Positions 9,031-19,658 of a stretch of 64,000 nt of DNA are shown piece after piece; position 1 is the stretch's first letter; the number at the start of each line of letters is the position of its first letter. The notes beneath the pieces are model-generated. The model was not told the DNA's origin. It saw only the letters and a list, made by a program, of their open reading frames with translations, and made no database searches. The stretch is from Bradyrhizobium sp. WBAH42 (lineage in GTDB: Bacteria; Pseudomonadota; Alphaproteobacteria; Rhizobiales; Xanthobacteraceae), in the NCBI RefSeq assembly GCF_024585265.1, contig NZ_CP036533.1, positions 806,001 to 870,000 on the forward strand, read 5' to 3'. Made by a program: the position numbers and the translations under genes.

Positions 9031-11988
9031 TCAGCTCAGTGCTTCGTCCAGGAACGCCTTCAGCTGAGCCTGATGCTTGGACATCAGACCCGTTGCGGTC
9101 GCAGCGGAGGCAGCGCGGCCGACATAACGCGGACGCCGGCTCACGCCGTTCACCTGGTTCAGCACCCATTCCAGATAGGGCTCGATGAAGTGCCAGGCAC
9201 CCATGTTGCGGGGCTCTTCCTGGCACCACACCATCTCGGCCTTCTTGAAGCGCGACAGCTCGGCCACCAGCGCCTTCAGCGGCACCGGATAGAGCTGCTC
9301 GACGCGCATCAAATAGATGTCGTCGATGCCGCGCTTCTCGCGCTCCTCGTAGAGGTCGTAATAGACCTTGCCGGAGCACAGCACGATGCGGCGGATCTTC
9401 TCGTCGGGGACGAGCTTGATCGCCTCGTTCGGCAGCATCTGGGCGTCATCATAGAGGATGCGGTGGAAGGTCGTGCCCTTCGCCAGCTCTTCGAGACGCG
9501 ACACCGCCCGCTTGTGACGCAGCAGCGACTTCGGCGTCATCATGATCAGCGGCTTGCGGATCTCGCGATGCAGCTGCCGGCGCAGCACGTGGAAGTAGTT
9601 CGCCGGCGTGGTCGGGTAGACCACCTGCATGTTGTCTTCCGCGCACATCTGCAAGTAGCGCTCGAGGCGCGCCGAGGAGTGCTCCGGACCCTGGCCCTCA
9701 TAGCCGTGCGGCAAGAGGCAGACGAGGCCGGACATGCGCAGCCATTTGCGCTCGCCCGAGGAGATGAACTGGTCGAACACGACCTGCGCGCCGTTGGCGA
9801 AGTCGCCGAACTGGGCTTCCCACAGCGTCAGCGTGTTCGGCTCGGCGAGAGAATAGCCGTATTCGAAGCCGAGCACGGCTTCTTCCGACAGCAGCGAGTT
9901 AATGACCTCGTAGTGGCCCTGCTCGTGACCGAGATGGTTGAACGGCGTGTAACGGCTTTCGTCTTCCTGGTCGATCAGGACCGAATGGCGCTGCGAGAAG
10001 GTGCCGCGCTCCGAATCCTGTCCGGACAGACGGACGTGATGGTTTTCGTTGAGCAGCGAGCAGAACGCCAGCGCCTCGCCGGTCGCCCAGTCGATGCCGG
10101 CGCCGGTGTCGATCGCCTTCGAGCGGTTGTCGAGGAAACGCTGGATGGTGCGGTGAACGCGGAAGCCGTCCGGGACCTTGGTGATCTTGCGGCCGATATC
10201 CTTCAGCGTGGCGATATCGACGCCGGTGACGCCGCGCCGCGCATCCTCTTCCTGGTCGGCGATCTTGAAGCCGGACCACTTGCCGTCGAGCCAGTCGGCC
10301 TTGTTCGGCTTGTAGGAGGTGCCGGCCTCGAACTCGGCGTCGAGCCGGGCGCGCCAGTCCGCCTTCAGCTTGTCGACCTCGCCCTCGGTGACGACGCCTT
10401 CTGCGATCAGGCGCTTGGAGTAGAGCGTGAGGGTCGAGGGATGGGCCGCGATCCGCTTGTACATCACCGGCTGGGTGAAGGCCGGCTCATCGCCCTCATT
10501 GTGGCCGTAGCGGCGGTAGCACCACATGTCGATGACGACGGGCTTGTGGAACTTCTGCCGGAATTCGGTCGCGACCTTGGCCGCGAACACGACGGCTTCC
10601 GGATCGTCGCCGTTCACGTGGAAGATCGGCGCGTCGATCATCTTCGCCACATCCGACGGATAGGGCGAGGAGCGCGAGTAGCGCGGATACGTGGTGAAGC
10701 CGATCTGGTTGTTGACGATGAAGTGCACGGAGCCGCCGGTGCGATAGCCCTTCAGATCGGACAGGCCGAAGCACTCCGCGACCACGCCCTGGCCGGCGAA
10801 CGCGGCGTCGCCGTGCATCAGAAGCGGCATCACGGAGATCCGCATGTCCGGGGGATCACCGTGCTGGTCCTGCTTGGCGCGGACCTTGCCGAGCACCACG
10901 GGATCGACGATCTCGAGATGCGAGGGGTTGGCGGTCAGCGACAGATGGATGCGGTTGCCGTCGAACTCGCGGTCCGAGGAGGCGCCGAGGTGGTACTTGA
11001 CGTCGCCCGAGCCTTCGACCGCGTCGGGGTTGGCCGAGCCGCCCTTGAACTCGTGGAACAGTGCGCGATGGGCCTTGCCCAACACCTGCGTCAGCACGTT
11101 GAGGCGGCCGCGATGCGGCATGCCCAGCACGATCTCCTTCACGCCGAGATTGCCGCCGCGCTTGATGATCTGCTCGAGCGCGGGGATCAGCGCTTCGCCG
11201 CCATCGAGACCGAAGCGCTTGGTGCCGGTGAACTTGGTGTCGCAGAACTTTTCGAAGCCTTCGGCTTCAATCAGCTTCTGCAGGATGGCTCTGCGGCCTT
11301 CGCGCGTGAACGAGATCTCCTTGTCGGGTCCCTCGATGCGCTCCTGGATCCAGGCCTTCTGCGCGGCGTTGCTGATATGCATGAACTCGACACCGAGCGT
11401 CTGGCAGTAGGTGCGCTCGCAGATCGCGGTGATCTCGCGCAACGTGCCGTATTCGAGACCGAGCACGTGATCGAGGAAGATCTTGCGGTCGAAATCGGCC
11501 TCGGTGAAGCCGTAGGTGCGCGGATCGAGCTCTTCGCGGTTGCGCTGGGCTTCGATCCCGAGCGGATCGAGCTTGGCGTGGAAGTGGCCGCGCATGCGGT
11601 AGGAGCGGATCAGCATCAGGGCGCGGACGGAGTCGCGCGTGGCCTGAAGCACGTCGGCGGAGGAGATGTCGGCGCCCTTGGTCTGCGCCTTGGCGGCGAT
11701 CTTGGCACCGACCGCCTTCTCGACTTCGGCCCAGTTGCCGTCGAGGGCAGAGGTCAGGTCGTCCTTCGGGGTCAGCGGCCAGTTGTCGCGCTCCCAGGAC
11801 GGGCCTTCCGCGTTCTTGCTGATGTCAGCGGGCGCGTCGTTCAGGCTCTTGAAGAACTCCTGCCACTCGGCGTCGACCGAGGACGGGTCCTTCTGGTAGC
11901 GGGCGTAGATTTCGTCGATGTAGGTGGCGTTGGTGCCCTGCAAAAAGGAGGACAGGGCAAAGGCTGCGTTCGCGTCCTGGCGAGACAT
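9031..11988 (-). CDS. sucA: 2-oxoglutarate dehydrogenase E1
   Basis: Thiamine-diphosphate E1 that decarboxylates 2-oxoglutarate and passes the succinyl group to E2 lipoate in the TCA cycle. The product has 985 residues, slightly longer than the enterobacterial enzyme. Visible features are the N-terminal E2-contact helix (NAAFALSSFLQGTNATYIDE), GMPHRGRLNVL, the HGDAAFAGQG region and the C-terminal transketolase-like part ending KAFLDEALS. The ATG at 11988 (MSRQDAN) is preferred over an upstream in-frame extension that has no family similarity. It is followed by sucB and preceded by sucD at 136 bases. Confidence 0.97.
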   Translation of the reverse strand: MSRQDANAAFALSSFLQGTNATYIDEIYARYQKDPSSVDAEWQEFFKSLNDAPADISKNAEGPSWERDNWPLTPKDDLTSALDGNWAEVEKAVGAKIAAKAQTKGADISSADVLQATRDSVRALMLIRSYRMRGHFHAKLDPLGIEAQRNREELDPRTYGFTEADFDRKIFLDHVLGLEYGTLREITAICERTYCQTLGVEFMHISNAAQKAWIQERIEGPDKEISFTREGRRAILQKLIEAEGFEKFCDTKFTGTKRFGLDGGEALIPALEQIIKRGGNLGVKEIVLGMPHRGRLNVLTQVLGKAHRALFHEFKGGSANPDAVEGSGDVKYHLGASSDREFDGNRIHLSLTANPSHLEIVDPVVLGKVRAKQDQHGDPPDMRISVMPLLMHGDAAFAGQGVVAECFGLSDLKGYRTGGSVHFIVNNQIGFTTYPRYSRSSPYPSDVAKMIDAPIFHVNGDDPEAVVFAAKVATEFRQKFHKPVVIDMWCYRRYGHNEGDEPAFTQPVMYKRIAAHPSTLTLYSKRLIAEGVVTEGEVDKLKADWRARLDAEFEAGTSYKPNKADWLDGKWSGFKIADQEEDARRGVTGVDIATLKDIGRKITKVPDGFRVHRTIQRFLDNRSKAIDTGAGIDWATGEALAFCSLLNENHHVRLSGQDSERGTFSQRHSVLIDQEDESRYTPFNHLGHEQGHYEVINSLLSEEAVLGFEYGYSLAEPNTLTLWEAQFGDFANGAQVVFDQFISSGERKWLRMSGLVCLLPHGYEGQGPEHSSARLERYLQMCAEDNMQVVYPTTPANYFHVLRRQLHREIRKPLIMMTPKSLLRHKRAVSRLEELAKGTTFHRILYDDAQMLPNEAIKLVPDEKIRRIVLCSGKVYYDLYEEREKRGIDDIYLMRVEQLYPVPLKALVAELSRFKKAEMVWCQEEPRNMGAWHFIEPYLEWVLNQVNGVSRRPRYVGRAASAATATGLMSKHQAQLKAFLDEALS

Positions 11989-12124
11989 ACTTGAGTTCCT
12001 GGCGATTTCGGTTCGCGCATAACAAACGGCGCTGGCGCCGAGCTCCCCGACAGGGCTCGACGCGACAGGCACCCTTTACCCTATTTGCTGCGAAACTTCG
12101 CCCGGAAAAGCACGAAGAAGTGAA

Positions 12125-13009
12125 TTAGCCTTTCAACTTTTCGGCAAGCGTGTGGCCGAGGCGGGCGGGCGACGGAGACACTGTAATCCCTGCGGATTTC
12201 ATCGCCTCGGTCTTGGAACCGGCATCGCCCTTGCCGCCCGAGATGATGGCGCCGGCATGGCCCATGCGGCGGCCGGGAGGGGCGGTGACGCCGGCGATGA
12301 AGCCGACCATCGGCTTCTTGCGGCCGCGCTTGGCCTCGTCCTTGAGGAACTGGGCGGCGTCCTCCTCGGCGGAACCGCCGATCTCGCCGATCATGATGAT
12401 CGATTCCGTCTTGGGATCGGCCAGCAGCATCTCCAGCACGTCGATGAACTCGGTGCCCTTGACCGGGTCGCCGCCGATGCCGACCGCGGTGGTCTGGCCG
12501 AGGCCTTCCTGGGAGGTCTGGAACACGGCTTCATAGGTCAGCGTGCCCGAGCGGGAGACGATGCCGACCGAGCCGGTCTTGAAGATGTTGGCGGGCATGA
12601 TGCCGATCTTGCACTCGCCGGCGGTCATGACCCCCGGGCAGTTCGGCCCGATCAGGCGCGACTTGGAGCCGAGCAGCGAGCGCTTGACGCGCACCATGTC
12701 CACGACCGGAATGCCCTCGGTGATGCAGACGATCAGCGGGACCTCGGCGTCGATCGCTTCGCAGATCGCATCCGCCGCGCCCGGCGGCGGCACGTAGATC
12801 ACCGACGCGTCGGCGCCGGTCTTCTCACGCGCCTCGCGCACGGTGTCGAACACCGGCAGGCCCAGATGCGTCGAGCCGCCTTTGCCCGGCGAGGTGCCGC
12901 CGACCATCTTGGTGCCGTAGGCGATCGCGGCCTCGGAATGGAAGGTGCCGTTCTTGCCGGTGAAGCCCTGGCAGATGACCTTGGTGTTCTTGTCGATCAG
13001 GATGGACAT
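12125..13009 (-). CDS. sucD: Succinyl-CoA ligase alpha subunit
   Basis: Makes ATP or GTP from succinyl-CoA together with SucC. The product has 294 residues, the usual length. The CoA-binding Rossmann region has [12 protein letters not shown] near the N-terminus, and the phosphorylated His is H251 in [11 protein letters not shown]. In this window sucC and sucD are not adjacent: a 159-residue DUF1579-like gene lies between them. The start at 13009 ([11 protein letters not shown]) is the family start. Confidence 0.97.
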   Translation of the reverse strand: MSILIDKNTKVICQGFTGKNGTFHSEAAIAYGTKMVGGTSPGKGGSTHLGLPVFDTVREAREKTGADASVIYVPPPGAADAICEAIDAEVPLIVCITEGIPVVDMVRVKRSLLGSKSRLIGPNCPGVMTAGECKIGIMPANIFKTGSVGIVSRSGTLTYEAVFQTSQEGLGQTTAVGIGGDPVKGTEFIDVLEMLLADPKTESIIMIGEIGGSAEEDAAQFLKDEAKRGRKKPMVGFIAGVTAPPGRRMGHAGAIISGGKGDAGSKTEAMKSAGITVSPSPARLGHTLAEKLKG

Positions 13010-13045
13010 GAGGTCTGCTTTCGCGAAACTAACAGAGTGAGAGGG

Positions 13046-13525
13046 TCAGTGGATGCGGCGGTAGACGCCGGTGAGGACGTCGGACCAGCCTTCCGCGTCC
13101 GGCGAGAACTGAATCTTCAACGAGTAGGAATCCTCATTGATGATCTCGTAGACGTGGCGCGCATTGCCGCGGAGCGAGCCGCGCACCAGCGTCAGGGTCT
13201 TGCCGACCCACCCGCCTGAGGCGGGCGAAGGCGGCGTGTAGCCGAGCGAGTCGTACCAGAACAATTTGTAGGTCCGGTCGTCGCGGTCGAAAGTGAAGAT
13301 GCCGTGGGTGGCGAAGATCTGCTTGCCGTCGCGCATCTGGACCGAGTCCTGGATCAGATAGAATCCGTTCAGGTCCATGCGCGCGACGACGTGAGAGGTG
13401 GCCGGCCCGCCCGCGTTCCAGCGCGACGGGAAGACCATCTCCTCACCATCCCATTCGCCGGCGAACGCGGCGAGGCGCGTGTGCTCGGGGAGCGGAGATG
13501 ATGCGGCGAGATGGTCCTGGGTCAT
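13046..13525 (-). CDS. DUF1579-like protein inserted between sucC and sucD
   Basis: The product has 159 residues without signal peptide or membrane segment. It looks like a beta-rich barrel of the DUF1579 type: LAAFAGEWDGEE near the start, a central GIFTFDRDDRTYKLFWYDS, and a C-terminal VYRRIH. The start codon is 4 bases after the sucC stop, and the sucD start follows 36 bases after its own stop, so it must be co-transcribed and is probably translationally coupled to sucC. The function is unknown. The context suggests a role linked to succinyl-CoA metabolism, or simply a stable insertion. Confidence 0.75.
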   Translation of the reverse strand: MTQDHLAASSPLPEHTRLAAFAGEWDGEEMVFPSRWNAGGPATSHVVARMDLNGFYLIQDSVQMRDGKQIFATHGIFTFDRDDRTYKLFWYDSLGYTPPSPASGGWVGKTLTLVRGSLRGNARHVYEIINEDSYSLKIQFSPDAEGWSDVLTGVYRRIH

Positions 13526-13529
13526 GGCC

Positions 13530-14726
<1,197 letters not shown>

Positions 14727-14882
14727 ATGGTCGCTCCCTGAACCCGCGGGCGGTGACCTCATGGGCCCACCTCAGTCTTGTGGCTGGCATACCATATACC
14801 ACAGGAACTGCAACCCGGATTCTTTGACTTCAAGATCTCTGGACTAGGGAACCCGCCCCGGCAGTGGGTCCCGGAAGTGAAA

Positions 14883-14913
14883 CCGCCGAAGACCGGGTTT
14901 CGATCTTCGGCGG
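14883..14913 (-). terminator. Hairpin terminator downstream of mdh
   Basis: Perfect 10-base stem (CCGCCGAAGA / TCTTCGGCGG) with an 11-base loop, starting 15 bases after the mdh stop. On the minus strand it is followed by TTTC, a short T tract, so termination may be partial and leave mdh-sucC read-through possible. Confidence 0.6.
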
Positions 14914-14928
14914 GATGTCGTTTGCGCC

Positions 14929-16134
<1,206 letters not shown>

Positions 16135-16146
16135 CGGGAATAGGAC

Positions 16147-17334
16147 TTAAGTCTCCACCAGGCCCTTGGTCGAGCCGCTGGCGGTGGAATCCTTGCGGCC
16201 GTGAGGCAGCGCCAGATAGGATTCCGAGCTCATTTCGATCAGGCGCGAGGCGGTCCGTTTGAACTCCATGGCCTCAACACCCTCGGTCGCGAGGTAAAGT
16301 GAGATCGGGTTGGCGTCGGCCGAGGCCATCAGCTTCACGGCGTTGTCATAGAGCGTATCAATCAGCGTGATGAAGCGCTTGGCCGCGTTGCGCTGGGAGG
16401 AGTCCATCACTGGAATATGGTCGACCAGGATGGTGTGATAGTCGTGCGCCAGCCTGAGGTAGTCGGATGCGCCGAGCGGCTGCTCGCAGAGGTCGGCGAA
16501 GGAGAACCGCGCCACGCCATGGGCCGAGCACGGCACGTGCAGGATGCGCCCCTTGATCGAAATGTCGCGCGGCTTGCATTTGGCATTGCCGGTCATCTTC
16601 ACCCAGGCGCGGTTGAGCGCGGCGTCGGCATCGCCATCGGCCGGCGTCAGCCACATCCGCACGCCCTGAAGTTTTTCGAGCCGGAAGTCGGTGCGCGCAT
16701 CGAGCCGCGCGACGTCCATGTGGTCGGTGATCTGCTTGATGAAGGGCAGGAACAGCGAGCGGTTGAGGCCACCCTTGTAGAGATCGTCGGGCGCGACGTT
16801 GGAGGTCGCGACCACGACGGTGCCGAGCTCGAACAGTTTCGCGAACAGGCGGCCCAGGATCATCGCGTCCGCGATGTCGGTGACGTGGAATTCGTCGAAG
16901 CAGAGCAGCCAGCTCTCCTCGAAGATCGCATTGGCGGTCAGCGCGATGACGTCGCCATCGGCGATCTCGCCGCGCGCGATGCTCTGGCGGTAGTCGTAGA
17001 TGCGCTCGTGCACGTCCGCCATGAACTCGTGGAAATGCGCGCGGCGCTTGTGCTCGACCGATGAGTGCTGGAAGAACAGGTCCATCAGCATGGTCTTGCC
17101 GCGGCCGACCTCGCCATGGATGTAGAGCCCGCGCGGCGCCTCGTCCTTGTCACCAGAGCTGAACAGGCGGCTGAGCAGGCCTTGCTTGCGGGCCGGCTTG
17201 TAGGTCGAAAGCCGCAGGTCCAGCGCCGCATAGGCCTCGGCGACCTCGGCCTGCGCGGCATCGGGCTCGATCGCGCCGGACGCGATCTCGGCCTGGTAGG
17301 CCTCGCGGAATGAGGAATTTTGGGTGGAGAGCAT
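16147..17334 (-). CDS. zapE: Cell division protein ZapE (AFG1-like ATPase)
   Basis: AAA-type ATPase related to yeast Afg1. In bacteria ZapE acts at the Z-ring late in division or under low oxygen. The product has 395 residues. Walker A is GEVGRGKT (74-81) and Walker B is LLCFDEFHVTD. The segment GVARFSFADLCEQPLGASDY is the family signature. A minus-strand neighbour of mdh, separated by a repeat, so it may be a separate transcription unit or lead into the TCA block. Confidence 0.92.
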   Translation of the reverse strand: MLSTQNSSFREAYQAEIASGAIEPDAAQAEVAEAYAALDLRLSTYKPARKQGLLSRLFSSGDKDEAPRGLYIHGEVGRGKTMLMDLFFQHSSVEHKRRAHFHEFMADVHERIYDYRQSIARGEIADGDVIALTANAIFEESWLLCFDEFHVTDIADAMILGRLFAKLFELGTVVVATSNVAPDDLYKGGLNRSLFLPFIKQITDHMDVARLDARTDFRLEKLQGVRMWLTPADGDADAALNRAWVKMTGNAKCKPRDISIKGRILHVPCSAHGVARFSFADLCEQPLGASDYLRLAHDYHTILVDHIPVMDSSQRNAAKRFITLIDTLYDNAVKLMASADANPISLYLATEGVEAMEFKRTASRLIEMSSESYLALPHGRKDSTASGSTKGLVET

Positions 17335-17399
17335 GGCCCTTTACGGCCAGAGACGGACGGAAATTGCAAGCCGTGAAATGAGGTCAGAGCTATGCGGTT

Positions 17400-17525
17400 T
17401 CGTGTCCCGGACGCGCTGCAGCGTGCAACGCTGCTGCGCAGAGCCGGGACCCACCGTCTCGTTCATCACCACATTAACGTTCATCGCGGAGCACTGGGCC
17501 CCGGCTCTGCGGCCGGGGCACGAGA
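17400..17525. repeat. Palindromic repeat (TCGTGTCCCGG type)
   Basis: The left end TCGTGTCCCGGACGCGCTGC with GCGCAGAGCCGGGACCCA pairs with GGGCCCCGGCTCTGC and GGGGCACGAG on the right. A second copy of the same family is at 39864-40030, where it also lies between a gene end and a following gene. Confidence 0.85.
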
Positions 17526-17531
17526 GCGGTG

Positions 17532-18068
17532 CTACTCACACAGCTCATAGGCGTCCTCGACGACATACGGGCCACCGCCGGTGGAGGCGCGCGAGGAGAA
17601 CAGCACGAAGCGTTCCGCCATGAACGCCTTGCTCGGGAAGTAGCCGCGGATCGAGAGATAGTCGGCGACGTCGCGGTCGGAAGCGTCGTGTAGCCGCGCG
17701 AGCGTGACGTGGGGGATGAACTTGCGTCCCTCGGGGTCGAGGCCGATCCGCTGCATCATGCGCTCGAGCTCGGCCTGCAATTCCATCAGCGGCTTGCTCG
17801 GCGCGATGGTGGCGACCACTGCGCGCGGCTTGCGGCCGCCGAAGCTGGTGAGCCCCTGCACCTTCACCTCGAACGGCTTGCGGTCGACGCGAAACAGCAT
17901 CGATGCGATCTCGTTGGCGGAAGCGCCGTCGATGTCGCCGATGAAGCGCAGGGTGACGTGATAATTTTCGGGATCGATCCAGCGGGCGCCGGGGAGGCCG
18001 CCCCTCAAGTTGGAAAGCGACTGGCCGATCTCGGCCGGAATTTCCAGACCCGTGAACAAACGCGGCAT
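17532..18068 (-). CDS. thpR: RNA 2',3'-cyclic phosphodiesterase
   Basis: 2H phosphoesterase that opens 2',3'-cyclic phosphates, formerly called 2'-5' RNA ligase. The product has 178 residues. The two HxT boxes are HVTL (H37) and HVTL (H120), spaced as in the family. It starts MPRLFTGLEIP, as related proteins do. It stands alone between zapE and the GDSL esterase, flanked by a palindromic repeat downstream. Confidence 0.92.
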   Translation of the reverse strand: MPRLFTGLEIPAEIGQSLSNLRGGLPGARWIDPENYHVTLRFIGDIDGASANEIASMLFRVDRKPFEVKVQGLTSFGGRKPRAVVATIAPSKPLMELQAELERMMQRIGLDPEGRKFIPHVTLARLHDASDRDVADYLSIRGYFPSKAFMAERFVLFSSRASTGGGPYVVEDAYELCE

Positions 18069-18244
18069 CGTTTCGCACTCCCGATGCTTGGGTACAGTCC
18101 TCGAAGCGCGAGAACCATATCCAAATTAGAGCCGGCGACGAATCACCGGTACCCTGATTCCTATCGCAGTTGTGTGACTCTGCGAAGCATGCCGCGCCTC
18201 ACCCCGGTAAAACCCTGGTAATTAGGGTTAGCGTTGCCTGGTTT

Positions 18245-18880
18245 TCAACGCCGTTGCTCAGCGATCGTGCCAATGAATGCCTCCACCGTGGGCATGATCC
18301 TGCCGACGATGATGTCGACGCCCTCAGCGGTCGGATGAATGCCGTCGGCCTGGTTGAGCTTGGCGTCGGCCGCGACGCCCTCGAGGAAGAACGGATAGAG
18401 CGGCACGTCGAATGTCTTGGCCAGATCCGGATAAATCGAATTGAAGCGTGCGGCGTATTCGGCGCCGTAATTCGGCGGCGCCAGCATGCCGCAGAGCATG
18501 ACTGAAATCTTTCGCGCCTTGAGCCGCTGGACGATGTCGGTCAGCGCCGCGCGCGCCACGTCGGGATCGATGCCGCGCAGCGCGTCATTGGCGCCGAGCT
18601 CGACGATGACGCCGTCAGTTCCATCGGGCACCGACCAGTCGAGCCGGTCGCGGCCGCCCGAGGTGGTGTCCCCGGACACCCCGGCATTGGTCATGTCGAC
18701 CTCTATGCCTTTGGCTTGTAAGGCTTTTTGAAGCTTTTGAGGGAACGCCTCCTGGGCCGGAAGGCCGAAGCCGGCGCTCAGGGAATCGCCGAGAACGACA
18801 AGCTTGACCGGTTTTGTCGCGCCTGCCCAAGCCGGGTTCGCCATCGTCATCAAGGCGAGCATCAACACGGCTATGTGCAT
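18245..18880 (-). CDS. tesA: GDSL arylesterase / lysophospholipase (TesA-like)
   Basis: Secreted SGNH hydrolase of the TesA group. The oxyanion and nucleophile block is VLGDSLSAGFG, block III is ELGANDALRG and block V is DGIHPTAEG. The hydrophobic leader MHIAVLMLALMTMANPAWA looks like a signal peptide. I use the ATG at 18880, but that leader has no basic n-region. An in-frame ATG at 18937 would add RGVERRYG and give a better one; its codon shares CATG with the divergent ABC gene start. The tesA-ybbA-ybbP grouping is the same as in Escherichia coli. Confidence 0.88.
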   Translation of the reverse strand: MHIAVLMLALMTMANPAWAGATKPVKLVVLGDSLSAGFGLPAQEAFPQKLQKALQAKGIEVDMTNAGVSGDTTSGGRDRLDWSVPDGTDGVIVELGANDALRGIDPDVARAALTDIVQRLKARKISVMLCGMLAPPNYGAEYAARFNSIYPDLAKTFDVPLYPFFLEGVAADAKLNQADGIHPTAEGVDIIVGRIMPTVEAFIGTIAEQRR

Positions 18881-18935
18881 GAACAATCCGTAACGCCTCT
18901 CGACCCCGCGTGCGGAGTTGCCATATGACCGGACC

Positions 18936-19658
18936 ATGGACACTCGCATCGACCCCTCTTCGCTCGCCGCTACTGCCGCGGACACCATCGCCATCTCCAA
19001 CGTCAATCTGTCATTGGGCACGGGCGCGGCACGCGTTCACATCCTCAAGGATATCAGCCTGCGCGTCGCCTCGGGCGAGACGATCGGCCTGATCGGCCCG
19101 TCAGGCTCGGGCAAATCCACGCTGCTGATGGTGATGGCGGGGCTGGAGCGTCCTGACAGCGGAGAGGTGGTGGTGAATGGCACGCCTTTCAATGCCCTCG
19201 ACGAGGACGCGCTGGCGCGCTTCCGCGGCCGCCAGGTCGGCATCGTCTTCCAGTCCTTCCACCTGATCCCGACCATGACGGCGCTGGAGAACGTCGCGGT
19301 GCCGCTCGAGCTCGCCGGCAATCCCGATGCCGCCAAGCGTGCGGCAGAGGAGCTGCAATCGGTCGGGCTCGGCGACCGCCTGCATCATTATCCGACGCAG
19401 CTCTCCGGCGGCGAGCAGCAGCGCGTCGCGCTCGCCCGCGCGCTGGCACCCGATCCCGCGATCCTCGTCGCGGACGAGCCGACCGGCAATCTCGACGAAG
19501 CGACCGGAAAGCAGATCGTCGATCTGCTGTTCACCAAGCATGCCGAGCGCGGCATGACCTTGGTGCTCGTGACGCACGATTCCTCGCTCGCACACCGCTG
19601 CGACCGCGTCATCCGCCTGCGCTCCGGGCGCATCGACACGCAGTCTGCGCCGGCATGA
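18936..19658 (+). CDS. ABC transporter ATP-binding protein (YbbA-like)
   Basis: ATPase of a MacB/LolD-type mechanotransmission ABC system. The product has 240 residues. Walker A is GPSGSGKST, the signature is LSGGEQQR, Walker B is ILVADEPTG, and the H-loop is LVTHD. The ATG at 18936 is chosen over one 18 bases upstream. The stop overlaps the permease start by 4 bases (ATGA), so the two work together. It is divergent from the TesA-like esterase, and the combination suggests export or extraction of a lipid-like molecule; the substrate is not shown by sequence. Confidence 0.92.
   Translation: MDTRIDPSSLAATAADTIAISNVNLSLGTGAARVHILKDISLRVASGETIGLIGPSGSGKSTLLMVMAGLERPDSGEVVVNGTPFNALDEDALARFRGRQVGIVFQSFHLIPTMTALENVAVPLELAGNPDAAKRAAEELQSVGLGDRLHHYPTQLSGGEQQRVALARALAPDPAILVADEPTGNLDEATGKQIVDLLFTKHAERGMTLVLVTHDSSLAHRCDRVIRLRSGRIDTQSAPA

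Noticed and set aside
6910..11994. A 1694-codon open frame on the plus strand opposite the SDR, sucB and sucA
   Set aside because: It is antisense to three clear enzyme genes. Long antisense frames are common in such GC-rich DNA, and the translation (poor in Lys, rich in Arg, Asp, Gly, Val) matches no family.
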